Assembly (NCBI GenBank): GCA_934476455.1
Contig: CAKSNY010000019.1
Location: forward strand, 1-51,441
Direction of reading: 5' to 3'
DNA from: an uncultured Clostridia bacterium
GTDB lineage: Bacteria > Bacillota > Clostridia > UMGS1883
Length of the DNA stretch: 51,441 nucleotides
A program made the translations under genes and the position numbers. Shown here piece by piece: positions 7,402 to 14,987 of the stretch. The notes below the pieces were generated by a model that worked only from the letters and a program-made list of their open reading frames with translations, did not search any database and was not told the DNA's origin. Numbering within the stretch: the first letter of the stretch is position 1; the number at the start of each line of letters is the position of its first letter.

Positions 7402-7430
7402 TTGCTTTTGTTCGAGTTTTAGAATATAAT
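7402..7430 (+). promoter_or_regulatory. Promoter of the defence operon
   Basis: TTGCTT at 7402-7407 and TATAAT at 7425-7430, 17-bp spacer, about 30 bp before the methylase start. It is the only good promoter seen upstream of the five closely spaced cargo genes. Confidence 0.65.
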
Positions 7431-7461
7431 ATATATGTTATCAAATGAGGAGTGTAGTCAT

Positions 7462-8532
7462 ATGAAAATTATGTCCGCAAGAGAAGCAGCTGATAAATGG
7501 GGAATCTCACAAAGGCGAGTGGCTGTTCTTTGCTCGGAAAACAGAATAGCAAATGCAGAAATGATAGGCAATATGTGGGTAATGCCTTCAAATGCAAAAA
7601 AGCCTATTGATGCCAGAAGCACAAGGTATGCCAGTATAGATTCAAACATTGTAAAACCTTTTTTGAAATGGGCAGGCGGCAAGGGACAGTTGCTGAAAGA
7701 AATAGAAAAATATTATCCGTTTGATGACGGTAAAATTACAAAATATGCCGAGCCATTTGTTGGCGGTGGTGCAGTTTTGTTTGATATACTTAATAAATAT
7801 GAGTTAAAAGAAATCTATATCAGCGATATTAATGCTGAACTTATAAATACCTATCGTATTATTCGGGATAGTATTGATGCTTTGATAGAAATACTGCTAC
7901 ACTTGCAGAATGATTTTGTTCCGTTAGATACCGATGAACGCAAAAAGTATTATATAAATAAGCGTGAGCGTTTCAATGATTTAAAAGTAAACGGCGATGA
8001 AAATATCAATATTGAGAAAGCGGCATTGATGATATTCTTAAATAAAACTTGCTTTAACGGTCTGTTCCGAGTGAACAAAAAGGGGTTATTTAATGTTCCT
8101 ATGGGTGCATATAAAAATCCTTTAATTTGCGATGAAAATAATCTTAGAGCGGTATCGGAGAAGTTGCAAAAAGTAACTATTGTGTGTGGAGATTATAGAA
8201 AGTCGGCTGAATTTATTGATAAAAATACTTTCGTCTATTTTGATCCGCCATACCGACCGATTACTGATACTGCGAGCTTTACTGCATATACTGAAAACTT
8301 GTTTAACGATGAGGAACAGGTTGAACTTGCACATTTTGTTGATGATATGCACAGAAAGGGTGCTAAAATAGTAATAAGTAATTCGGATCCAAAAAACTCA
8401 AATACAGAAGATGATTTCTTTGATAATATATATTCTGCTCATAAAATCAGGCGAGTGGAGGCTACACGAATGATTAACTGCAATAGTGAGGCAAGGGGAA
8501 AGATCAAAGAATTGCTTATCAGTAATTTTTAA
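7462..8532 (+). CDS. Dam-family DNA adenine methyltransferase with N-terminal HTH
   Basis: Transfers a methyl group from S-adenosylmethionine to adenine; given the DpnII-type nuclease in the operon, the target is most likely GATC. 356 residues from the ATG at 7462 (GAGGAG ribosome site; an ATG at 7435 lies upstream of it and is unlikely). The first 50 residues form a small helix-turn-helix (SAREAADKWGISQRRVAVL) that may regulate the operon or bind DNA. The methylase follows: FLKWAGGKGQLL, EPFVGGGAVLFDI (SAM binding), the DPPY catalytic motif in VYFDPPYRP and the conserved ISDINAELINTY. It resembles DpnM with an added HTH. It protects host DNA from the linked nuclease. Confidence 0.92.
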   Translation: MKIMSAREAADKWGISQRRVAVLCSENRIANAEMIGNMWVMPSNAKKPIDARSTRYASIDSNIVKPFLKWAGGKGQLLKEIEKYYPFDDGKITKYAEPFVGGGAVLFDILNKYELKEIYISDINAELINTYRIIRDSIDALIEILLHLQNDFVPLDTDERKKYYINKRERFNDLKVNGDENINIEKAALMIFLNKTCFNGLFRVNKKGLFNVPMGAYKNPLICDENNLRAVSEKLQKVTIVCGDYRKSAEFIDKNTFVYFDPPYRPITDTASFTAYTENLFNDEEQVELAHFVDDMHRKGAKIVISNSDPKNSNTEDDFFDNIYSAHKIRRVEATRMINCNSEARGKIKELLISNF

Positions 8533-8544
8533 GGGGGAAGAAAA

Positions 8545-9147
8545 ATGAACTACGAGTATGATGTAGCATTGTCTTTTGCGGGAGAAGATAGAGAATTTGT
8601 GGAAAATTGTGCAGAAATTTTACGTTCATTAAATATCAATGTCTTTTATGATAACTACGAAAAAGAAGTATTACTTGGAAAGAATTTATATAGTTACTTG
8701 GCAGATGTTTACAAGAACAGAGCACGTTTTGCTATTGTTTTTGTTTCAGAATCGTACAAGAAAAAAAGGTGGACAAACCACGAGCTTGAATATATAACCG
8801 CACGCAAATTTACACAAGATGAAGAATATCTATTACCTGTAAAACTTGATGAAACAGAGTTGGACGAAATACCTTTAACAACAGGCTATTTGCCAGGCGA
8901 CAGTCCAATAAAAGTTGCGATTACAATTGCCAAGAAAATTAATAGTAAATTAGATATACAGTTGATGATTTCTGAATTGAAAGACTATCTCCCTGATTAT
9001 GAAATAGATATCATTGGAAGCGAAGTTTCTTTCAAGTGTGAACAAGAAGATTTTTATGCTGAATATCCAATTGGCTTTATGATGGAATTATATCGCCAAG
9101 ATTTAATTGAACGAGCATTTGTGTTACCAGCTATTGTGCCGAATTAA
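8545..9147 (+). CDS. TIR-domain protein inside the restriction operon
   Basis: 200 residues. An N-terminal TIR domain (about 3-130) begins YDVALSFAGEDREFVENC, has the box-2-like segment around VFVSES, and a probable catalytic glutamate, Glu80, in the WxxxEL arrangement of RWTNHEL. Bacterial TIR enzymes of this kind cleave NAD+ or make signalling nucleotides in anti-phage defence. The last 65 residues (from about 140) form a small alpha/beta tail I do not recognise. It starts 12 bp after the methylase stop and ends 15 bp before the endonuclease gene, so it is part of one transcript. No SIR2/SLOG Thoeris effector is nearby. The role is inferred: a companion toxin or sensor of the R-M system. 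Confidence 0.85.
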   Translation: MNYEYDVALSFAGEDREFVENCAEILRSLNINVFYDNYEKEVLLGKNLYSYLADVYKNRARFAIVFVSESYKKKRWTNHELEYITARKFTQDEEYLLPVKLDETELDEIPLTTGYLPGDSPIKVAITIAKKINSKLDIQLMISELKDYLPDYEIDIIGSEVSFKCEQEDFYAEYPIGFMMELYRQDLIERAFVLPAIVPN

Positions 9148-9162
9148 TAGGAGGGTTTATTT

Positions 9163-10023
9163 ATGAGCAGAGATTTTAATACCTGGTTGTCAGGATTTCG
9201 TAACAGTATTGCGGATTACGGCTATTATATAGATTTTGAAAAGGTTCATAGAAATGTGGATAACATTAAGGTTGAGCTTAATATCTTAAATTCTCTTATT
9301 GGCTCAAAGAATATTGAGGCGGATTTTGAGCTTTTGCTCGGAAAATATCCTGAAATATTAAAGTGTATTCCGTTGCTTTTGGCAGTAAGAGCAAATGAGA
9401 TCTATGCTATTGACGGAGATGGCGAGTTTACATACGAATTTAAAAGGTCTAACCAATCCGTAGAGCAATATAAGATATTTATGCGTAAAACCGGTTTGTT
9501 CGATCTTATGGCAAATCACATTATAAATAACCTAGTTGACTATGCAACAGGTGTTGAAGCAGGGCTTGATTCTAATGGTCGCAAGAATCGTGGCGGACAT
9601 CTTATGGAAAATTTAGTTGAAAGCTTTATTCAAAAAGCCGGATTTGTTAAAGACGAAAATTATTTTAAGGAAATGTATATTCACCAAATTACCGAAAAAT
9701 GGAGCATAGATTTATCGGCGATTTCCAATCAAGGAAAAATGGAAAAGCGTTTCGATTATGTAATTAAAACGCCTAATATGATTTATGGCATCGAAACGAA
9801 TTTTTACGGAAGTGGTGGCAGCAAGCTGAATGAAACAGCTCGGAGCTATAAAACACTGGCATTAGAAACTGATACCATAGATGGATTTACATTTGTATGG
9901 TTTACAGACGGAAAAGGCTGGACAAGTGCAAGACATAATCTTGAAGAAACATTTGATGTTATGGAGCACATTTATAACATTGATGATATGGAAAACGGGA
10001 TAATTCAAGAGGTTTTTAAATAA
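9163..10023 (+). CDS. DpnII/MboI-type restriction endonuclease
   Basis: 286 residues, close to DpnII in length. Belongs to the DpnII family, which cuts before GATC when unmethylated. Family hallmarks are the long helical N-terminal half (DFNTWLSGFRNSIADYGYY start), the NRGGHLMENLVESFI helix and the catalytic core RFDYVIKT...YGIETNFYGSGGSK, with Asp198 and the ExN pair Glu211/Asn213, and then ETARSYK. GATC specificity is a family inference. It is preceded by AGGAGGG and its stop overlaps the next start by one base (TAATG), so nuclease and second methylase are translationally coupled, useful for balanced expression. Confidence 0.92.
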   Translation: MSRDFNTWLSGFRNSIADYGYYIDFEKVHRNVDNIKVELNILNSLIGSKNIEADFELLLGKYPEILKCIPLLLAVRANEIYAIDGDGEFTYEFKRSNQSVEQYKIFMRKTGLFDLMANHIINNLVDYATGVEAGLDSNGRKNRGGHLMENLVESFIQKAGFVKDENYFKEMYIHQITEKWSIDLSAISNQGKMEKRFDYVIKTPNMIYGIETNFYGSGGSKLNETARSYKTLALETDTIDGFTFVWFTDGKGWTSARHNLEETFDVMEHIYNIDDMENGIIQEVFK

Positions 10024-10772
10024 TGGCAGAAAAGAGAATAAAAAAGTGGGAACCAGAAGATTTTGAACTTGAAATGACAACGCATTGGTCATTTCCGAAA
10101 CGTGGTGATTGGGCAACTCACGATGCGAAATGGCGTGGAAATTGGTCACCTTATATACCCAGAAATATAATATTAAGATATTCACAAGAGGGCGACTTAG
10201 TTCTTGATCAGTTTGCTGGAGGAGGCACTACCCTTGTTGAAGCGAAACTTTTAAACCGTGATATAATCGGCGTGGATATAAATGACATTGCCCTTGAGTG
10301 GTGCAAAGAAAAGACAAGCTTTGAATATGAGCCGGCAAAAGGAAAGGTGTATATTAAAAAGGGCGATGCAAGGAATCTTGATTTTGTGCCGGACGAAAGC
10401 ATCGATCTAATATGTACGCATCCGCCGTATGCAGATATTATTAAATATAGTGATGGTGTTGATGGCGATCTATCTCAATTAAAAGTTAAGGATTTCCTTG
10501 AAGAAATGAAAAGGGTTGCGGCAGAAAGTTATCGTGTGCTTAAAAAGGATAAGTTCTGTGCTATTCTTATGGGTGATACAAGACAAAAGGGCTGTATGAT
10601 ACCGATGTCGTTTGACGTAATGCGTATCTTTGAGGATGCAGGATTTAAGCTAAAAGAGCTCATTATAAAAGAGCAGCATAATTGCAATGCAACAGGATAT
10701 TGGAAAACAAATAGTATGAAATACAATTTTTTGCTAATTGCTCATGAGTATTTGTTCGTATTTAGAAAATGA
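10023..10772 (+). CDS. Second DNA methyltransferase (N6/N4 class)
   Basis: 249 residues. The SAM-binding motif LDQFAGGGTTLVEAKLL (FAGGG at 64-68) precedes the catalytic HPPY at 133-136, i.e. the beta-class motif order reversed relative to DpnA, and the tetrapeptide is HPPY instead of DPPY. It would methylate the exocyclic amino group of adenine or cytosine. DpnII systems usually carry two methylases, the second able to protect single-stranded DNA during uptake; here that place is filled by an unrelated-looking enzyme. It overlaps the endonuclease by one base and is 39 bp from the ATPase gene. Target sequence is unknown. Confidence 0.85.
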   Translation: MAEKRIKKWEPEDFELEMTTHWSFPKRGDWATHDAKWRGNWSPYIPRNIILRYSQEGDLVLDQFAGGGTTLVEAKLLNRDIIGVDINDIALEWCKEKTSFEYEPAKGKVYIKKGDARNLDFVPDESIDLICTHPPYADIIKYSDGVDGDLSQLKVKDFLEEMKRVAAESYRVLKKDKFCAILMGDTRQKGCMIPMSFDVMRIFEDAGFKLKELIIKEQHNCNATGYWKTNSMKYNFLLIAHEYLFVFRK

Positions 10773-10811
10773 TGAATTTTATGAAATTATTGCTTAAAGG
10801 AAGTGAGTGCC

Positions 10812-12803
10812 TTGAAAATAAATTTTAGAGGATTAGTGGATCTACATGTGCTGCCTACAACAGAGCCACTCTTGCCGCTATATGAAGCGATTGTTAATTC
10901 AATTCAAAGTATAGAGGAAGCAGGAATTGAGAATGGTAAAATAGAAATTGAAATTCAGAGAGAAGCACAAATGCAGATGTTTGGTGAATCGTGGGAAACA
11001 GATATTGATAATATTATTATAAAAGACAATGGCATTGGTTTTAATAATCAAAATTTTGAATCATTTGATACATATGCGACTGATTTCAAGGTAGAAAAAG
11101 GCTGTAAAGGTGTTGGAAGAATTATGTGGCTAAAAGCCTTTTGTGGTGTGGAAATTGATAGTGTGTATTGTGAAAATGAAAAAATATATAATCGAAAGTT
11201 TTCGTTTGACATTAATAATTCAGTAAATAATATGTCTATTGAAGAAGTGCCTAAATCAATAGAGCCTTTTACAACTGTAAAGCTTATCGGCATGATGTCT
11301 AAAATAAAAAAGGTTACACCTAAGATGCTTAAAACTATTGCAAGAGATATTTTCAATCACTGTTTTGTATATTTTATTACGACTGATATGCCGCAAATAT
11401 ATTTAAAAGATGAGAATGAAGTTTTGAATATAAATTCTTTGTTTGAGGAATATAAAAAAGAAAAAATTGTTATAAACGATTTTAAAGTTAATGGACATGA
11501 TTTTAAAATTATACATTCAAAAAATTATAATTCATCCTCGGCAACTCATACTGTTAATTTTTGTGCACACAGCAGAAAAGTTTCCGCAATAAATATAAAT
11601 ACATTTTTAAATAATGTTAATAGTCGCTTCGTAACAGAGGAGGGGGAATTTTCCTATAATGGATATGTTATCTCCGAATTTTTGGATAATAATGTAAATC
11701 GAGAACGCACGGCATTTAATATTCCAGAAATAGAAACAAACCTATTTGAAAATATAACAAAAGAGGATATATTGAATATAATTAAACCACTGGTTATGGA
11801 ATTTCTAAAAAAGGACATTGATAATTACAGCATACACAAGTATGAAAAAATAAAAGAATTTATATGTAGCAAATACCCAAGATATAGGGTTTTGTTAAAA
11901 AATTTTCCGGAATTTATAAACAATATAGTATTAACTGCTGATGAAGAAAAATTGGAATTAGAATTATTTAAGCAAGAACAAGTATATAAATTCAAATTAA
12001 AACAAGAAGGCAAGAATATTGAAAAACAGATTAAAAGCAATAAAAATGTAAAAGAACTGATAAAGCAGAAAACATCATATGCAGAAAAAATATCCGATCT
12101 TGGAAAGAGCAGTTTGGCAGAATATATTTTGCATAGGAAGGCAATATTGGATATATTAGACGAAAACTTAAAATATTCTAATTATGACGGATTAGAATAT
12201 GCATACGAGGAAAATATTCACCAAATAATTTTTCCTATGCAAACAACATCCGATGATATTGATTATCAATCACATAATCTTTGGATAATAGATGAAAAAC
12301 TTGCATATCACTATTATTTGGCATCAGATAAAAAATTAAGTTCTATGCCACCGTTGAGTACAACAAGCGATAATGAACCAGATATAATTATTTTCGATAA
12401 ACCATTTGCGTTTACAGATGAGGATAGGCAACCGTTTAAAAATATTAGCATTATAGAGTTTAAACGACCAGGAAGAAATAATTATAGCAACTCGGAGAAT
12501 CCTATACAGCAGATTATTGAATATATGGATGATATTATTGCTGGTAAAATCAAAACTAAAGATGGACGATATATAGAAAGTTGTGATAATCTTCGGTTTT
12601 ATTGTTATATTATATGCGATATGACAGAAAATATAAAAAAGTATTCCAAACAGAGAGGTTTCAAATCTTCACCTGATGGAATAGGATCTTATTATTTTCT
12701 TGATAACTATAAGGCTTATATGGAAATTATACCATACAGCAAGCTGATACAAGATTCTAAGCAGAGAAATAAGATATTATTTGATAAGTTGTTTATGCAA
12801 TGA
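10812..12803 (+). CDS. GHKL (MORC/MutL-like) ATPase fused to a PD-(D/E)xK nuclease
   Basis: 663 residues from TTG at 10812, well placed behind AAAGGAAG; a GTG at 10803 is too close to that site. The N-terminus is a Bergerat ATPase: N-box ALxxxEAIVNS with Glu25 and Asn29, DNGIGF at 72-77 and the glycine-rich KGCKGVGR near 97-103. A transducer-like middle and a helical, lysine/glutamate-rich coiled segment follow (about 375-435). The C-terminal 140 residues look like a restriction-type nuclease: PDIIIFDK (Asp524), then IIEFKRPG (Glu549, Lys551). MORC/MutL-like ATPases linked to R-M genes are known in bacteria. Inferred role: ATP-gated DNA clamp-nuclease acting with the R-M/TIR genes. Confidence 0.82.
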   Translation: MKINFRGLVDLHVLPTTEPLLPLYEAIVNSIQSIEEAGIENGKIEIEIQREAQMQMFGESWETDIDNIIIKDNGIGFNNQNFESFDTYATDFKVEKGCKGVGRIMWLKAFCGVEIDSVYCENEKIYNRKFSFDINNSVNNMSIEEVPKSIEPFTTVKLIGMMSKIKKVTPKMLKTIARDIFNHCFVYFITTDMPQIYLKDENEVLNINSLFEEYKKEKIVINDFKVNGHDFKIIHSKNYNSSSATHTVNFCAHSRKVSAININTFLNNVNSRFVTEEGEFSYNGYVISEFLDNNVNRERTAFNIPEIETNLFENITKEDILNIIKPLVMEFLKKDIDNYSIHKYEKIKEFICSKYPRYRVLLKNFPEFINNIVLTADEEKLELELFKQEQVYKFKLKQEGKNIEKQIKSNKNVKELIKQKTSYAEKISDLGKSSLAEYILHRKAILDILDENLKYSNYDGLEYAYEENIHQIIFPMQTTSDDIDYQSHNLWIIDEKLAYHYYLASDKKLSSMPPLSTTSDNEPDIIIFDKPFAFTDEDRQPFKNISIIEFKRPGRNNYSNSENPIQQIIEYMDDIIAGKIKTKDGRYIESCDNLRFYCYIICDMTENIKKYSKQRGFKSSPDGIGSYYFLDNYKAYMEIIPYSKLIQDSKQRNKILFDKLFMQ

Positions 12804-12866
12804 CAATGTGAATTGTTACTATGCCTTGCAATATTTCTATAAATAACAAAAAAATTCATAATCATC

Positions 12867-12887
12867 AACCTGTAAACCACCGGCAAC
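12867..12887 (+). repeat. attR, right attachment site
   Basis: Matches attL (3591-3611) at 19 of 21 positions, including the last 14 bases AAACCACCGGCAAC. Read in the frame of guaA it continues as KPPAT followed by THFE and a stop, reminiscent of the native KPPATIEWE end. The gap from the last cargo gene is 63 bp. Confidence 0.85.
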
Positions 12888-12934
12888 TACCCATTTTGAA
12901 TAATTGTATGAGGTGAATTTTGGCGCAGTGCCGG

Positions 12935-12953
12935 TGGCTACAATTTGGCTACA
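12935..12953 (+). repeat. Second copy of the TGGCTACA-pair repeat
   Basis: 18 of 19 bases match 3696-3714, with one A to T change in the middle. It lies outside attR, on the same side of the core as at the left end, as if a second left-end sequence were present. Confidence 0.6.
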
Positions 12954-13053
12954 AAATTTTAATCAAATAACTATAAGTGTAAAAATGCATGGAATAAATG
13001 CACAAAAAAGCGTATTATAAGTGCATATTATTACTGCCTGTTAAATACCTGAG

Positions 13054-13068
13054 TTGGAGTGGGAGTAA
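13054..13068 (+). other. Possible displaced guaA 3' tail
   Basis: TTGGAGTGGGAGTAA reads L-E-W-E-stop and matches the last five codons of guaA (I-E-W-E-stop) at 11 of 15 bases with an identical core GAGTGGGA. It lies 167 bp to the right of attR. This is what would remain of the original gene end after an integrative element replaced it. It is short enough that chance cannot be excluded. Confidence 0.4.
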
Positions 13069-13139
13069 ATGTTCGGGGACAAACCCCATTTTGAAAGGCT
13101 CTTTACCACCCTATATATTGACAAAAAATCGAAATTTTT

Positions 13140-13194
13140 AAAACATAACAGGGTGTACAGCAAAACATTTTGCTGTACGCCCTGTTATGTTTTT
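13140..13194 (-). terminator. Terminator of the stalk-domain amidase gene
   Basis: A long stem, AAAACATAACAGGG plus GTACAGCAAAA against TTTTGCTGTAC and CCCTGTTATGTTTT, with single mismatches. It starts directly after the stop codon at 13197 and ends in Ts on the minus strand. Confidence 0.85.
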
Positions 13195-13196
13195 AT

Positions 13197-14900
13197 TCAG
13201 TTCATTTTTGCAAGTGTTTCTTCTATGCCCTTTACGATAGCCTCTGCAATGCTGTTTTGCCCGCTTGTGCTGAGAAGATAGCTGCGGTCGCTTTCGTTGC
13301 TTATAAATGCTGTTTCCACAAGTACTGCCGGGCTTTTTGTTGTTCTTATAACATACAGGTTTGCCCCGTTTTGAATATTTTTTGGTGCGAGGGGCGTTTC
13401 CTTCAGCATATTGTTGTATATATTCTTTGCCAAAAGCGTACCCGTTGCCGACTCGGGATGATAATACACCTGTGTTCCCGAAATTTGTGCGTTATCGATA
13501 GAATTGCAGTGTATGCTTACAAAAAGGTCGCAATTGCTGCTGTTTTCAATATCTGCCCGCCCTGAGAGTGATATAAAATTATCCGTGTCACGCGTATAAA
13601 TTACACCTATGCCGCGCGCCGTAAGCTTTTCCCCCACTTTTTTTGCTATTGCAAGGTTTATAATGCTTTCATAGGCTACCGCCTCTCCGCTTTTGTTATA
13701 GCCTATCGCGCCGGGGTCATATCCGCCGTGACCTGCGTCTACAATAACAGTGCGCCTTCCCGCAACGTTACCCTGGTTTCCGCTCGGCGCGGCACTGTCC
13801 TTTGTTTTGTAAATTCCCTTTTGGGCGCTGTATGCCAAAAGATTGCTGCCGTCAACCGACACTGTGCATCCGCTGCCGCTTTTTGTAATAATAATCTCGT
13901 AAATATTACTGTCGTGAATTTCTATTTTCTGCGGCTGCATTGAAAGGTTTGCAAACGTTACCTTATATCCGTTTGCAACAGCAGACCCGCTGCCGCTGTA
14001 CTGAGCGTCAAAGTACACACGCTTTGAAAATGCGTCATACATAATTTGCGTATTCTGCGAATTTTCCGCACGAAGCAAAATTCCTGCGCTGCTTGACATA
14101 ACGCACACCTGCGCGCTTGCGCTTACATCAAACACAACACGCGCCTGCGAATTGTAGTTTGAATATCTTACGCTTTTTACGCACTTGCCGTTAAGTGTTA
14201 TTGTATCGCCTGCTGTTTTAAAAGTCGCCCCCGGGAAATCAAAAACAATCCTTTCGGGATTTTGATAACGCGTTATTTTAGGTGAAATTCCGTACTGTGT
14301 GCGAATGTATATGTTATCATACCTGCCGTCTGTTGCTGCGGATACGGTGCCGAACACACCGTATCCCTCTTCTATAGGACCCGCATCCGGCTGTGACGGC
14401 TGCTGCGTTTTCTTCTTTGCTATGCTGACAGTGCGCGTAGAATCGTCCCACCCGACGTTATAGCCGAGCTTCTCCGCAACAAACCGCACCGGAACCATAG
14501 ACTTTAACCCGTCTTTACTGTAGCCTATAAGCATCGGCAGCGGCTGATCCTGCGCAATCTGCACAAGCTGACCGTTTACATAGGTGTTCCTGTCGCCGAT
14601 TTTTATAAGCAGCGAAACTGTACTGTCGCTTATTTCCACCTGGCAGGTGTCATCATGCCACAGTACCTTTGCGCCGAGAGCCTCAAAAACTTCTCTCACG
14701 GGGACCATTGTTCTGCCGTCAATTATAACCGGATCCATAGGAAGAGCATTTATTTGCTTCCCTTCCACGTTTAAAATAAGCTTTCCCCCGTCATAATCGT
14801 GATAGGCATCGTTATAATACAGCTGCGCCGCAGACGCTGATACACAGAATGTAAGCAGCGCTGTCAAAACAAATATTAATAAATAAACTATCTTTTTCAA
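13197..14900 (-). CDS. Secreted N-acetylmuramoyl-L-alanine amidase with stalk and AMIN domains
   Basis: 567 residues, exported peptidoglycan amidase. A signal peptide (about 1-25, ending SASA) is followed by a copper-amine-oxidase-N-type stalk domain (about 45-165) with its two signature lines, VIIDGRTMVPVREVFEALGA and KSMVPVRFVAEKLG. An AMIN domain (about 190-260) with PERIVFDFPGA targets such enzymes to the cell wall. The Amidase_3 domain (about 385-565) has VDAGHGGYDPGA, a Glu in YESIINLAIA, SIHCNS and VLVETAFISN, i.e. the full zinc and catalytic set. A monocistronic gene with its own strong terminator, downstream of ruvB on the same strand. Likely a cell-separation or remodelling hydrolase. 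Confidence 0.92.
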   Translation of the reverse strand: MKKIVYLLIFVLTALLTFCVSASAAQLYYNDAYHDYDGGKLILNVEGKQINALPMDPVIIDGRTMVPVREVFEALGAKVLWHDDTCQVEISDSTVSLLIKIGDRNTYVNGQLVQIAQDQPLPMLIGYSKDGLKSMVPVRFVAEKLGYNVGWDDSTRTVSIAKKKTQQPSQPDAGPIEEGYGVFGTVSAATDGRYDNIYIRTQYGISPKITRYQNPERIVFDFPGATFKTAGDTITLNGKCVKSVRYSNYNSQARVVFDVSASAQVCVMSSSAGILLRAENSQNTQIMYDAFSKRVYFDAQYSGSGSAVANGYKVTFANLSMQPQKIEIHDSNIYEIIITKSGSGCTVSVDGSNLLAYSAQKGIYKTKDSAAPSGNQGNVAGRRTVIVDAGHGGYDPGAIGYNKSGEAVAYESIINLAIAKKVGEKLTARGIGVIYTRDTDNFISLSGRADIENSSNCDLFVSIHCNSIDNAQISGTQVYYHPESATGTLLAKNIYNNMLKETPLAPKNIQNGANLYVIRTTKSPAVLVETAFISNESDRSYLLSTSGQNSIAEAIVKGIEETLAKMN

Positions 14901-14987
14901 CGAAAAACACCTCGCTTCACGACTGTATTCGACATTTTTTCATATTTTCCTTTTGCCGCAGCCATTTTGTGACCGTAATGTAACATT

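Larger units (their letters stand above)
3591..12887. mobile_element. Integrated genomic island in the guaA 3' end, carrying a restriction/TIR defence cargo
   Basis: Bounded by direct repeats at 3591-3611 and 12867-12887 that match at 19 of 21 positions (last 14 identical). A tyrosine integrase gene ends about 90 bp inside the left boundary. The interior is visibly AT-rich relative to both flanks. Gene order is integrase, repressor, small HTH proteins, Cys-rich VLP protein, a repeat-rich non-coding region, then five defence genes. The 3' end of guaA is a well-known target for integrative elements. No relaxase, coupling protein or conjugation genes are present, so if it moves between cells it must be mobilised in trans. 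About 9.3 kb in size. Confidence 0.9.
12888..13139. other. Non-coding stretch to the right of attR
   Basis: 252 bp without a gene. Besides the TGGCTACA pair and the guaA-like tail it contains AAGTGCATATT at 13019-13029, identical to 11 bases at the left operator region (5487-5497), and ATGCAC nearby. It shares CCCATTTTGAA near both 12890 and 13087. The composition is AT-rich up to about 13040, consistent with decayed element sequence. Confidence 0.5.

Noticed and set aside
8545..9147. Thoeris system based on the 200-residue TIR protein
   Set aside because: No ThsA-like protein (SIR2 or other effector with SLOG domain) is encoded in the island. The neighbours are restriction-modification genes.
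3591..12887. Prophage or conjugative element
   Set aside because: No capsid, tail, terminase, lysis, relaxase, coupling or type IV secretion genes are present, so it is called a genomic island or mobilisable element only.
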